From Vitreoscilla sp. (GTDB lineage Bacteria > Pseudomonadota > Gammaproteobacteria > Burkholderiales > Neisseriaceae), in assembly GCA_030150505.1 (NCBI GenBank), contig JASLFS010000079.1, positions 1 through 38,007 on the forward strand: a stretch of DNA of 38,007 bases. The letters run 5' to 3'. Positions 7,268 to 15,902 of the stretch are shown here, piece after piece. The position numbers and the translations under genes are program-made. A model generated the notes under the pieces. The model was not told the origin of the DNA, did no database searches, and saw only the letters and a list, made by a program, of their open reading frames with translations. Within the stretch, counting starts at the first letter, position 1, and every line of letters begins with the position of its first letter.

Positions 7268-8674
7268 CTACATCGAAATGGTTTCACTGTATCGCCCAGC
7301 CATCGATTTATAAACTGTATTTTCAGCTTTAATCCGCTCATATCGGCTTTTTATAAGTGATAATCGGGTATCATTTAGACTATTTTGAGCAGATAGCCAT
7401 TTAGAAAATTCCTCTTTGCCATTGTTATATCGAACCTGATAATATTTCGCGATTTTTTCTTCCGCCTTCACTTTTGCTTCAAGATTTGCCTCCATTTGCA
7501 GTGCTTGCTGATACAAATAATGGTTTTGTATGACTTCATTCACAGCCACTACAATATTATTTTCAAAATTCAATCGATTCACTTCGTAATCAGCTTCTGA
7601 AATTTTAATATTCCATTTCACTTTTTGCCAATCCAAAAATGGCAAATTAATATTCACACTGCCCACACCGATAGGAAACTTTAATGCCGAACCAATGTTT
7701 TCATCGCTACTGCTTACCACCGCACTAAGGCTGATGCTTGGATACCAGCTTTTGCTAGTAGATTGCCATGATTTAAAGCTCTGCTGCAATCGGTATTCTG
7801 AAGCACGTAAATCTGGACGATTGGCAATCACTGCAACAGGTACCGATAAATCAACGCCTAAAGGCTGTATTTTATTTATATTTTCCGCATTAAAGTGCTG
7901 ATTTGCGGTATCTAAGCGCTCATTCACCAGATTTGCTAAAGCTTGTTGGCTTTGGCTATATTGCTTTTTAAGGCTAATTAACTGGTTTTTAGCATTGAGT
8001 AAGCTTTGCTCTGCCTGCCTAGGTTCAATTGCCGCAACTCTTCCTAAGCGCCATTTGCTATTGGTAATATCCAATAATTGCTGATAAACCGTAATCGTTT
8101 GTTCCGCATTGCTAATTTCAGCTTGTAATGCCGACAACTGAAAATACACATCCATAACAGCGTAAACAGTGCTCAATTTTAAAGCTTCTTTATCGGCAAA
8201 ACTGGCTTGATAAGCCCAAACTTTAGCATTTTGGCTATCGGCTAATTTCTGCCACAAATCCACCTCATAACTTACACCAATGCTACCACCATAGCCACGT
8301 TTGCTATTGCCACCATCTTTCAGATTTTTATCAACAGAACCACGTAAAGAGCCACTTAATGTTGGTGTTAAATCTGCACCAGCTAAATTGGCTTGATACA
8401 AAGCTTGATTCACTTTGATGGCACTAATAGCTAAATCTGTATTGTTTTTTAATGCCAAATCTATCAAACGATTGAGCTGTTCATCGCCATAAGCCTTCCA
8501 CCAAGCTTCATCAATTGAATAGCGCTCGCTAATCTCTTGGCTCAAACCCAATGTTTCTTTGGTATTTTGTTTTGGTGCCTCCATGCTAGCGCAAGCAGAT
8601 AGCCCGCTAGCCAATATCAACACCATAGATATCGTTTTTAAACGAAAAGATAGTTTATTATTTTGCTGCTTCAT
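7268..8674 (-). CDS. Outer-membrane efflux lipoprotein (TolC/NodT family), partner of MacAB
   Basis: 468 residues. A lipoprotein signal peptide ends at LSAC (Cys about 28). Two outer-membrane-efflux repeats follow. The first begins with DEAWWKAYGDEQLNRLIDLAL, a hallmark of the NodT/OprM group, and the second contains NRPDLRASEYRLQQS. Proteins of this family form a trimeric channel through the outer membrane and periplasm. Its start lies 2 bases after the macB stop, so it is the third gene of a macA-macB-channel operon. The exporter therefore has its own exit duct and need not rely on a shared TolC. The substrate cannot be told from sequence. Assignment to the family is secure; the pairing with MacAB rests on the operon. 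Confidence 0.93.
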   Translation of the reverse strand: MKQQNNKLSFRLKTISMVLILASGLSACASMEAPKQNTKETLGLSQEISERYSIDEAWWKAYGDEQLNRLIDLALKNNTDLAISAIKVNQALYQANLAGADLTPTLSGSLRGSVDKNLKDGGNSKRGYGGSIGVSYEVDLWQKLADSQNAKVWAYQASFADKEALKLSTVYAVMDVYFQLSALQAEISNAEQTITVYQQLLDITNSKWRLGRVAAIEPRQAEQSLLNAKNQLISLKKQYSQSQQALANLVNERLDTANQHFNAENINKIQPLGVDLSVPVAVIANRPDLRASEYRLQQSFKSWQSTSKSWYPSISLSAVVSSSDENIGSALKFPIGVGSVNINLPFLDWQKVKWNIKISEADYEVNRLNFENNIVVAVNEVIQNHYLYQQALQMEANLEAKVKAEEKIAKYYQVRYNNGKEEFSKWLSAQNSLNDTRLSLIKSRYERIKAENTVYKSMAGRYSETISM

Positions 8675-8676
8675 AA

Positions 8677-10614
8677 TTAATCTCGACTCAAAGCTTCAAT
8701 TGGGTTTAGTTTTGAGGCATTTTTTGCTGGCATAAAGCCAAATAAAACACCAATTAATGTTGAACAGCTCAAGGCTAAAATAATTGAAGCTGTCGAAAAT
8801 GATAATTTAAAATCGGGTGAAACGCTGTTAAATCCCCAACCAATCAAGAAAGATAAACCAACCCCAACTAACCCACCAATAATACAAATTAAAATGGCTT
8901 CAATTAAAAACTGTGACAAGATATTATTTTGTCTAGCACCAATGGCCATACGAACCCCAATCTCTTTGGTTCGTTCTGTTACCGAAACCAACATAATATT
9001 CATTACACCAATACCGCCAACAATTAGAGAAATCATGGCAATTGAGGTAATGAGTAAGCGCATGACAGCCGTGGTGCTTTCAACTGCTTGACGGATACTA
9101 TCGCTATTAAAAGTAAAGAAATCCTTGCGGCCATGTTTCATTTTTATTAAATCAGTGAGGTTTTCTTCGGCCAGCGTTGGGCTAATGCCTTCTTTTACTT
9201 TCACAATAATGCTACTAATGAAGCGATCACCTGTAATTTTATTCATTACCGTTGTATAAGGTGACCAAATATTCAAACTATTACCACGAATCACCGGAGA
9301 ATCTTGCTGAGCCAAAACACCAACAATCGTCAGCGGGCGACCTTTAAATAAAATAACTTGCCCAAGTGGATTGTCACCATTTGGAAATAATTCTTGAATG
9401 GTATTTTGATCAATAACCGCCACTGAAGCATTATTTTTAATATCTTCGCCGTCAATAAAACGTCCTTGTTCAACTTTTAAACCATAAACATTATTATATA
9501 ACTCGCCCACCCCACTTAAGTTGGCATTGGCATTGATATTGGCATAAACAAGGGTGCCTCCTGCAGTCACACTTGGCGTTGTACCATCTAAGTAGCCTTG
9601 TCGATTTAATATCCGAATATCATCAATGGTTAAGCTTTTTACTCGTCCAGAACGAGCATCTCCAAAACTAGCACCGGGATAAATGGTAATGGTATTGGTG
9701 CCCATGGCATTAATCTGCTCTAAAATTTTCTCTTGAGAACCTTTACCTAAAGCAACCACTGAAACCACAGAAGCGATACCGATAATAATACCAAGCATGG
9801 TTAATAAAGAACGCAATTTATGCGCAATAATCGCTTGTACTGACATGCGGAATGATTCAATAAATTGGTCTTTATAGAATGCCAATGAATGTTTAGGAAC
9901 CGCTACTTTCGGTAATTCAGGAGCTATCACCTCTTTTTTACTGACATCTGAAATAATTTCACCGTCTTTTATTTCAATCACTCGATTCGCAAACTGTGCT
10001 ATTTTGGGGTCGTGGGTTACCAAAATCAAGGTATGCCCTTTTCGATGCAAATCTTGCAAGATTTCCATCACCATTTCACCGCTTTTAGAATCCAACGCAC
10101 CTGTTGGCTCATCTGCTAAAATGATTTCGCCGCCATTCATTAAGGCGCGAGCAATACTAACTCGTTGCTGCTGACCACCTGATAATTCATTTGGTTTATT
10201 GGTGGTTTTGTCATCCAAACCCAAATGCCCAAGTAGTTCTTTTGCTCGCTGCTGCCGTTTCGCATCGGGAACACCAGCATAAACAGCTGGTAACGCCACA
10301 TTTTCAGCAGCACTTAAACTGCTAAGTAAATTATAGCGCTGGAAAATAAAACCAAATTTCTGACGACGCAATGCTGCTAGCTCATCATCATTCATATTTT
10401 CAATATGCTCATTATCGATTCTATAGGTGCCATCTGTTGGTTTATCCAAGCAACCGATAATATTCATCAATGTTGATTTACCAGAACCAGATTGCCCGAT
10501 TATGGCGATAAAGTCGCCTTTTTCTATCGATAAATTCACATCTTTAAGAATATGAACTTGATTATCTCCTTCGCCAAAATAGCGATTAAGATTTTCAATT
10601 TCAATCATCGCCAT
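8677..10614 (-). CDS. macB: MacB macrolide/peptide export ATP-binding permease
   Basis: 645 residues, close to E. coli MacB. The N-terminal ABC ATPase (about 1-225) has Walker A GQSGSGKST near residue 40, a Q-loop in FIFQRYNLL, signature LSGGQQQR, Walker B IILADEPTGALD and the switch His in LVTHD. A linker leads to the first membrane helix (about 270-295), a large periplasmic MacB domain, and three C-terminal helices containing GGIGVMNIMLVSVTERTKEIGVRMAIGAR. MacB is a mechanotransmission ABC protein that drives substrates from the periplasm through MacA and an outer-membrane channel; substrates include macrolides, toxin peptides and haem-related compounds. The start overlaps the macA stop by one base (TAATG), so translation is coupled. 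An ATG six bases further on is a possible alternative start. Confidence 0.95.
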   Translation of the reverse strand: MAMIEIENLNRYFGEGDNQVHILKDVNLSIEKGDFIAIIGQSGSGKSTLMNIIGCLDKPTDGTYRIDNEHIENMNDDELAALRRQKFGFIFQRYNLLSSLSAAENVALPAVYAGVPDAKRQQRAKELLGHLGLDDKTTNKPNELSGGQQQRVSIARALMNGGEIILADEPTGALDSKSGEMVMEILQDLHRKGHTLILVTHDPKIAQFANRVIEIKDGEIISDVSKKEVIAPELPKVAVPKHSLAFYKDQFIESFRMSVQAIIAHKLRSLLTMLGIIIGIASVVSVVALGKGSQEKILEQINAMGTNTITIYPGASFGDARSGRVKSLTIDDIRILNRQGYLDGTTPSVTAGGTLVYANINANANLSGVGELYNNVYGLKVEQGRFIDGEDIKNNASVAVIDQNTIQELFPNGDNPLGQVILFKGRPLTIVGVLAQQDSPVIRGNSLNIWSPYTTVMNKITGDRFISSIIVKVKEGISPTLAEENLTDLIKMKHGRKDFFTFNSDSIRQAVESTTAVMRLLITSIAMISLIVGGIGVMNIMLVSVTERTKEIGVRMAIGARQNNILSQFLIEAILICIIGGLVGVGLSFLIGWGFNSVSPDFKLSFSTASIILALSCSTLIGVLFGFMPAKNASKLNPIEALSRD

Positions 10615-11789
10615 TACATTCTCACTCGCATTGGGCGGCTTTGTCCCGGCTTGCTTTCTCCTGAGCGATTATTCACAATCACTTTTTCGCCAGCTTGTAA
10701 GCCTTTAGTCACCTGTATGCTTAAGCCATCGCCTAAACCTGTTTGAATTTCTCGCTCAGCAACTTGATTTTCAGCATCTAAAACTTTAACAATTTTTTTG
10801 CCTTTTTGATTCTGAATGGACATAGCAGGAATCACCAAAACATTGCGAACTTCTTTAATTAGAATCGTATTTTGGGTAGTCATGCCAATGTGTAATTTGC
10901 CAGCATCATTATCAACCAATAGCGTACCGTAGTAATAAACCGCATTGTTGTTATTTGCCGAGCCATCATACGAACCTTCACTTAAGGTTGTTAAACCTGG
11001 GTCGAGGCTATGTAACTTGGTCTCAAATTTAATATCCGGCTCAGATAAAATGGTGTAATTGACATTCATCCCCGCCTTCACTTTTGTAATATCACCCTCG
11101 GCAATCTGCATTTTAATTTTCATTTTGCTCAAGTCAGCTATTTCCGCAATAGTCGGTGTTGTTTGGTTTGCATTGACTGTTTGTCCTTCCTCAACAGGTA
11201 CAGAAACAACTGTGCCGGTAAATGGTGCAACAATGGTCGTATAGCCCAAATTAACTTCTGCTGTATTGACTGCTATTTGAGTTTGTTTGATGCTAGATTG
11301 GGTTTCAGCAACGGCTGTTTTGGCCATGGCAAAACTGTCTTTGGCATTTTCAACAGATTCTTTTGACGTTGCGTCTTCTTTCAATAAAGCCAACTCACGA
11401 TTATACTTTTTGGTCGCAACCTCCAAAGCCACTTTACGAGCGGCCAATTGAGCATTTAATGTATTTAATTGGGCTTTTTTGGTATCTAAATCATTGCGCT
11501 GGGTTGTTGAATCAATTTGTGCAATCAAATCACCTTGCTTCACTTCTTGCCCTACTTCAATATAAAGCTTTTTAATTTGACCAGAAGCCTGAGCACCTAC
11601 TTTAACCAATTGCCCAGCCGTGACTTCCCCTGTTGCCTCAACGGTCTGAACAATGTCACCTTTGGCAACAACTTCTGTAATAAAAGCGGTTTCTTCTTTC
11701 TTGCTCAGACCAAACCATAAAGCGATCCCTGCAATCACCGCGATGCTGATTAACAGCAGCCATTTGCTTTTTTTCTTTATTTTTCCCAT
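10614..11789 (-). CDS. macA: MacA periplasmic adaptor (membrane-fusion) protein
   Basis: 391 residues. One N-terminal membrane anchor (about residues 10-27) is followed by the first half of the lipoyl domain (VGAQASGQIKKLYIEVGQEVKQGDLIAQID). A long coiled-coil hairpin covers about residues 95-185. The second lipoyl half (TTIVAPFTGTVVSVPVEEGQTV) comes next, then beta-barrel and membrane-proximal domains. The hexameric adaptor links MacB to the outer-membrane channel and stimulates MacB ATPase. It is the first gene of the operon. A GGAAAA stretch 12 bases upstream is the only ribosome-binding candidate, so translation may be modest. The gap to fieF (11790-11861) contains no clear terminator, so read-through from fieF is possible. 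Confidence 0.94.
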   Translation of the reverse strand: MGKIKKKSKWLLLISIAVIAGIALWFGLSKKEETAFITEVVAKGDIVQTVEATGEVTAGQLVKVGAQASGQIKKLYIEVGQEVKQGDLIAQIDSTTQRNDLDTKKAQLNTLNAQLAARKVALEVATKKYNRELALLKEDATSKESVENAKDSFAMAKTAVAETQSSIKQTQIAVNTAEVNLGYTTIVAPFTGTVVSVPVEEGQTVNANQTTPTIAEIADLSKMKIKMQIAEGDITKVKAGMNVNYTILSEPDIKFETKLHSLDPGLTTLSEGSYDGSANNNNAVYYYGTLLVDNDAGKLHIGMTTQNTILIKEVRNVLVIPAMSIQNQKGKKIVKVLDAENQVAEREIQTGLGDGLSIQVTKGLQAGEKVIVNNRSGESKPGQSRPMRVRM

Positions 11790-11861
11790 TACAGCTATTT
11801 TCCAGTCTAATTAATATTACTTATATATTGCTACTATCCAAAAACAGGATGATTATAATGG

Positions 11862-12749
11862 TTATGACTCACGTAAAACCACACTAATCGGATCTTGATG
11901 CACCATGACTTCTGATTCATCAAATAAATTTTGAATATTTTTCTCAACCGCTTCACTAATTTCATGTGCTTGCAAAAAAGGTAAACTATCATCCAGTTCA
12001 ATATGCAATTGCACAAATTTAACAGCGCCTGATGCTCGTGTTCTTAAATCATGCATACCTAATACGCCAGGAGTTTCAATCACAGCATTATAAATATCAA
12101 TCAACTCTTGCTCTGATAATGATTTATCCATCAAGGTATCCAAAGCGCCTTTAGCAATATCCCACGCACTTTTTAGAATCCATACTCCCAACAGTATTGC
12201 CAAAACTGAATCCGCTGATTTCCAACCCAATTGTGTCAAGAACAAAGCCACAATCACAACAAAGTTAACCAAGAAATCTGTTACATAATGCATTCTATCG
12301 GCATGAACGGATTGTGATTCTGTTTGAGTTAAAATCCAGCGTTGGAACATCACCAATATCAGCGTTAAAACCATGGAAACAGCCATAACAACCATACCCC
12401 ATCCTGTATTTTCAACTGGCTGAGGTTTTATCAACTGATCAATCGAATGCAAAATTAAAAACACTGCAGAACCAGCAATAAAAGCCGATTGTGCTAAAGC
12501 CGATAAACCTTCTGCTTTGCCATGCCCAAATCGGTGGTTACTGTCAGCAGGCTGAATGGCAATTCGAATAGCAATCAGATTAATAATACTAGCGAAAGAA
12601 TCCATAATAGAATCCAGTAAACTCGCCAAGATACTGGCTGAACCACTGATTAGCCATACCCATGTTTTTAGTATAATTAATATTACTGCTACCGTAACCG
12701 ATGCATAACTGGCTAATGGTAATAATTTTTCTCGTGAGATTGTTTTCAT
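11862..12749 (-). CDS. fieF: Cation diffusion facilitator, zinc/iron exporter
   Basis: 295 residues with six predicted membrane helices and a C-terminal cytoplasmic domain, like E. coli FieF (YiiP). The transport site is intact: two Asp in LLDSIMDS (about 46 and 50), plus His and Asp in RMHYVTD (about 154 and 158). The QPADSNHRFGHGKAEGL loop is nearly the E. coli sequence. The cytoplasmic binding residues are also present: GMHDLRTR, QLHIELD, QAHEI and VMVHQDP. It exports Zn(II), and possibly Fe(II), Cd(II) or Mn(II), in exchange for protons. It is divergent from a small His-rich protein gene; the intervening region contains inverted repeats like those of Fur-family metal regulators. Confidence 0.92.
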   Translation of the reverse strand: MKTISREKLLPLASYASVTVAVILIILKTWVWLISGSASILASLLDSIMDSFASIINLIAIRIAIQPADSNHRFGHGKAEGLSALAQSAFIAGSAVFLILHSIDQLIKPQPVENTGWGMVVMAVSMVLTLILVMFQRWILTQTESQSVHADRMHYVTDFLVNFVVIVALFLTQLGWKSADSVLAILLGVWILKSAWDIAKGALDTLMDKSLSEQELIDIYNAVIETPGVLGMHDLRTRASGAVKFVQLHIELDDSLPFLQAHEISEAVEKNIQNLFDESEVMVHQDPISVVLRES

Positions 12750-12886
12750 ATCAACGACTTTCTGCTTTGTTGCGGTTTTAAAGCAAATTAAATTTGTAAT
12801 GCCTTTTTCAATCTGCGATTTTACCGATGATTATCTCCCTATTCATAAGTTTACAAGCATAAACATGATAACTGTCGTTTATTGTC

Positions 12887-12963
12887 AAGAATCATTATTC
12901 TTCACATTCACATAATATAAATTATTATAATAAGTATCTATACTAAAATAATAATGATTTTCA
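12887..12963. promoter_or_regulatory. Metal-regulator-like inverted repeats flanking a promoter
   Basis: Site 1 is AAGAAT-CATT-ATTCTT (12887-12902). Site 2 around 12947-12960 has AATAATGATT, the reverse complement of the AATCATTATT in site 1. Between them is a TATAAT box (12926-12931). The spacing fits a promoter for the plus-strand small gene with its -35 region under site 1 and its start region under site 2. AT-rich repeats with AATCATTATT recall Fur or Zur boxes, but the match to the 19-base Fur consensus is partial. Confidence 0.4.
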
Positions 12964-13038
12964 AGAAATAAAAAGCGATAATACAAAACGCTTATGAATG
13001 CCTGCCAATTTAACAAAGTAATCTTAAGGAAATCTTAA

Positions 13039-13293
13039 ATGTCGCAAGAATTAGAAGATCGCATCCAGTTTTTAGAAGAATCTATCGAAATGGTAAAAAT
13101 GCAAAACCGTGTGCTTGGCGTAGCGCTAAAAGGCATGCTAAATGGCTTGCCAAGTGACGCAGCTGAAAACATTGTAGAAGCCATTCAAATTGCGTTTGAA
13201 GATGCAGTCGGTGAGCTACATTACCAAGAACACCCGCATGCTGATTTGTTTCATGATGTTACCCATGATTTTTTTCAAGAAAAACATCGTTAA
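13039..13293 (+). CDS. Small conserved-looking protein with coiled coil and His-rich tail (function unknown)
   Basis: 84 residues, with AAGGA ten bases before the ATG. I do not recognise the family. Residues about 3-25 are acidic/hydrophobic heptads (ELEDRIQFLEESIEMVKMQN) likely to form a coiled coil. Residues 35-60 look like an amphipathic helix. The last 24 residues hold six His (61, 65, 67, 72, 76, 83) with Asp and Glu between them. It has no signal peptide or membrane segment, so it should be cytoplasmic. It resembles SlyX in size and N-terminal heptads but lacks SlyX's motifs. It lies opposite fieF behind metal-regulator-like repeats, and ends at a DUS-type terminator shared with argH. 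A metal-binding or metal-responsive role is inference from tail and context. Confidence 0.85.
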   Translation: MSQELEDRIQFLEESIEMVKMQNRVLGVALKGMLNGLPSDAAENIVEAIQIAFEDAVGELHYQEHPHADLFHDVTHDFFQEKHR

Positions 13294-13310
13294 AATAATA
13301 TGATAAAACT

Positions 13311-13342
13311 AAAGGCTGCCTGTAAACTTTCAGGCAGCCTTT
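13311..13342. terminator. Bidirectional terminator built from a DNA-uptake-sequence pair
   Basis: The stem AAAGGCTGCCTG / CAGGCAGCCTTT has an 8-base loop, followed by TTGTTTTTG on the plus strand. The minus-strand arm is an exact AGGCTGCCTGAA (13340 to 13329); the plus-strand arm reads AGGCTGCCTGTA. In Neisseriaceae, paired DUS are commonly used as terminators between convergent genes, as here. Confidence 0.9.
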
Positions 13343-13370
13343 GTTTTTGATAATTAAATTGATAGTTAAA

Positions 13371-14753
13371 TTAACCAGCAATAATATCTTTCCAACGTTT
13401 CACTTGAAACAAAACTTGCTCAGGTGCAGTACCACCTAAATGATTTCTTGCTTGCAATGAACCTTCTGGTACCAATACTTCATGAACATCATCTGCAATT
13501 AAATCACTGAATTTTTGCAATTCAGCCAAGCTTAAATCACTTAGATCCAAACCTTTGCTATCTGCCTCACGCACAGCCAGTGCAACCACTTCATGGCTAT
13601 CACGGAAAGGTAAACCTTTTTTCACCAAGTAATCAGCTAAATCTGTTGCTGTTGCAAAACCTTGCATAACGGCTTTACGCATTGCATCCGGTTTTACCGT
13701 AACGCCCTGCATCATTTCTGCATAAATGCGCAAAGTGTCAATTAGCGTATCCACTGTATCAAACAATGGTTCTTTATCTTCTTGATTATCTTTATTGTAA
13801 GCCAAAGGTTGTGATTTCATTAATGTAATCAAGCCCATTAAATGACCAACAACACGACCTGATTTACCACGAACCAATTCAGGAACATCTGGGTTTTTCT
13901 TTTGCGGCATAATACTTGAACCAGTGCAGAAACGGTCAGCAATATCAATGAAACCAACTCGAGGGCTCATCCACATTACCAATTCTTCACTTAAGCGAGA
14001 CAAGTGAATCATAACCAAACTGGCTGCAGCAGTAAATTCAATGGCAAAATCACGATCTGAAACAGCATCAAGTGAGTTTTGGCAAATGTCTTCAAAACCC
14101 AATAATTTCGCTGTTAATTCACGTTGAATTGGGAATGTCGTACCAGCTAAAGCAGCAGCACCTAAAGGCATACGATTAACACGTTTACGGCAATCTGCCA
14201 TACGCTCAAAATCTCGACCTAACATTTCCACATAAGCCAGCATATGATGACCAAAACTAACAGGCTGCGCTACTTGCAAATGTGTAAAACCAGGCATAAC
14301 CACATTGGCATTTTTCTCAGCCAAATCAACCAATGAACTTTGCAATGCACGAATACCATCCATGATGGTGACTAATTCATCACGCAACCACAAGCGAATA
14401 TCAGTTGCTACTTGGTCATTACGGCTACGACCAGTATGCAAACGCTTACCAGCATCACCAATTTTATCGGTTAAACGGCGCTCGATGTTCATGTGAACAT
14501 CTTCTAAATCCAAAGACCATTCAATTTGCCCAGCAGCAATTTCAGCCAAGATTTCCTGCATCCCTTGCTCAATGGCTGCTAAATCAACATCTGTTAAAAC
14601 ACCAGCTTCTTTTAACATTTTAGCGTGAGCCAACGAACCTTGAATATCCCACTTTGCTAATCGCTTATCAAAATCAATTGAACCAGTGTATTTTTTAACC
14701 AATTCAGATACAGGTTCATTAAACCGACCTGACCAAGTTTTGTTATCATGCAT
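13371..14753 (-). CDS. argH: Argininosuccinate lyase
   Basis: 460 residues, normal for ArgH. It splits argininosuccinate into arginine and fumarate, the last step of arginine synthesis. The N-terminus reads WSGRF; HTGRSRNDQVATD binds substrate; the superfamily signature GSSIMPQKKNPDVPE carries the catalytic Ser loop near residue 280; THLQVAQPVSFGHH precedes it. The start at 14753 faces the plus-strand kinase gene, 50 bases away, so the two share a short divergent promoter region. The gene is converged on from downstream by the 84-residue protein gene and ends at the shared DUS terminator. No defect is visible. Confidence 0.97.
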   Translation of the reverse strand: MHDNKTWSGRFNEPVSELVKKYTGSIDFDKRLAKWDIQGSLAHAKMLKEAGVLTDVDLAAIEQGMQEILAEIAAGQIEWSLDLEDVHMNIERRLTDKIGDAGKRLHTGRSRNDQVATDIRLWLRDELVTIMDGIRALQSSLVDLAEKNANVVMPGFTHLQVAQPVSFGHHMLAYVEMLGRDFERMADCRKRVNRMPLGAAALAGTTFPIQRELTAKLLGFEDICQNSLDAVSDRDFAIEFTAAASLVMIHLSRLSEELVMWMSPRVGFIDIADRFCTGSSIMPQKKNPDVPELVRGKSGRVVGHLMGLITLMKSQPLAYNKDNQEDKEPLFDTVDTLIDTLRIYAEMMQGVTVKPDAMRKAVMQGFATATDLADYLVKKGLPFRDSHEVVALAVREADSKGLDLSDLSLAELQKFSDLIADDVHEVLVPEGSLQARNHLGGTAPEQVLFQVKRWKDIIAG

Positions 14754-14803
14754 AATAATATGTCATCCCGTGAAAACGACCAATTTGATCTGAGTACAAA
14801 AAT

Positions 14804-15805
14804 ATGGACATTATACGCCAACCTTTTACATTCTTTGCAGTCCCTGACTTTAGAAACCTGGGTATTATGGTCAAAATATACTGTAGTATTTTGTTTTTTA
14901 TACTATTGTGGCCATTGTGTTTTATGCACTTTCCCAATTGGGGTTATTTCCCTATTTTTTGGAACTTAGTACTTTGGGTCACACCTAGCACCATTTGCAC
15001 CCTAGCACTGCTAGCATATTTCAATAATTATATTCATGCCAACCCCCATCCAGCTTTTCTAGTTTGGTTTATCAGCATTGTGACTGTTGTGATTATCGAA
15101 GAAATAACGCTTATCAATAATCACAACCTATTACAGCACATTATTGGCGTTAGCATTTTTGTTTTATTTGGCATGCACTACTTCTCTTTACTACAACGGG
15201 CTTTATCGCCAGCCATTTCCGAAGCCAAACTCGCAGCCTTAACAGCAAGAATTCGACCACATTTTTTATTTAATAGCTTAAATGCCGCCATCAGCCTTAT
15301 CGATACCCGCCCCAGTGATGCCGAAATGGTTCTAGAAAACTTATCTGAACTTTTCCGCGCTCAGTTAAAAAGCAATGAATTACGCAGTAATTTAGCCTCA
15401 GAAATCACTCTTTGCCGAGATTATTTATCGATAGAAGAAATTCGCATGGGAACAGAAAGATTAAATACCGCTTGGCATATCCAAGCGCCTGATGATACTG
15501 AAATTCCCCATTTATTATTGCAGCCATTACTAGAAAATGCTGTTTACCATGGCATTGAACCTTACCATCGCCCAGGTACCATACAAATTAATATCATTAG
15601 AAAAAAAGCATGGCTCTATATTCGCATTGAGAATCCTGCATCTGATACTATCAACTTCACAAACAAGCGAGAAGGTAATCAAATGGCAATGAAAAATATC
15701 CGTGAGCGCTTGTACCTGCTTTATGATCAAGATGCAAAACTCACTCACCACCGAATTGGCGACCGTTATCAAGTCAATATCCGCATGCCTTTTCGTACTT
15801 ATTAA
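14804..15805 (+). CDS. AlgZ/LytS-type sensor histidine kinase (His_kinase family)
   Basis: 333 residues. Four predicted membrane helices occupy about residues 22-130. The cytoplasmic His_kinase domain follows, with phospho-acceptor His about 153 in RIRPHFLFNSLNA, the invariant motif of the LytS/AlgZ group. The ATP-binding N box is LLENAVYHG (about 242-250). The usual Gly-rich lids are poor: IENPAS replaces the D-x-G-x-G box and GNQMAMKNIRERL replaces GxGL-N-RERL. This matches my memory of AlgZ/FimS, known to be an unconventional kinase. No LytTR response regulator (AlgR) lies next to it, so the partner must be elsewhere. Start 14804 is the first ATG after an in-frame stop; the ribosome-binding site is weak. 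It is divergent from argH. Confidence 0.88.
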   Translation: MDIIRQPFTFFAVPDFRNLGIMVKIYCSILFFILLWPLCFMHFPNWGYFPIFWNLVLWVTPSTICTLALLAYFNNYIHANPHPAFLVWFISIVTVVIIEEITLINNHNLLQHIIGVSIFVLFGMHYFSLLQRALSPAISEAKLAALTARIRPHFLFNSLNAAISLIDTRPSDAEMVLENLSELFRAQLKSNELRSNLASEITLCRDYLSIEEIRMGTERLNTAWHIQAPDDTEIPHLLLQPLLENAVYHGIEPYHRPGTIQINIIRKKAWLYIRIENPASDTINFTNKREGNQMAMKNIRERLYLLYDQDAKLTHHRIGDRYQVNIRMPFRTY

Positions 15806-15902
15806 GCATAATAAGGCATAAAAAAACTAACATTCGCCCCCTAAGCGTGGTATTCTTGTGCGACATTAGAAATTAAGATTATTAGCGATTGACATTGGTG
15901 TA

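Noticed and set aside
15836..15842. Short C tract before the AsmA gene as a phase-variation tract
   Set aside because: Only five C residues; too short to slip at a meaningful rate.
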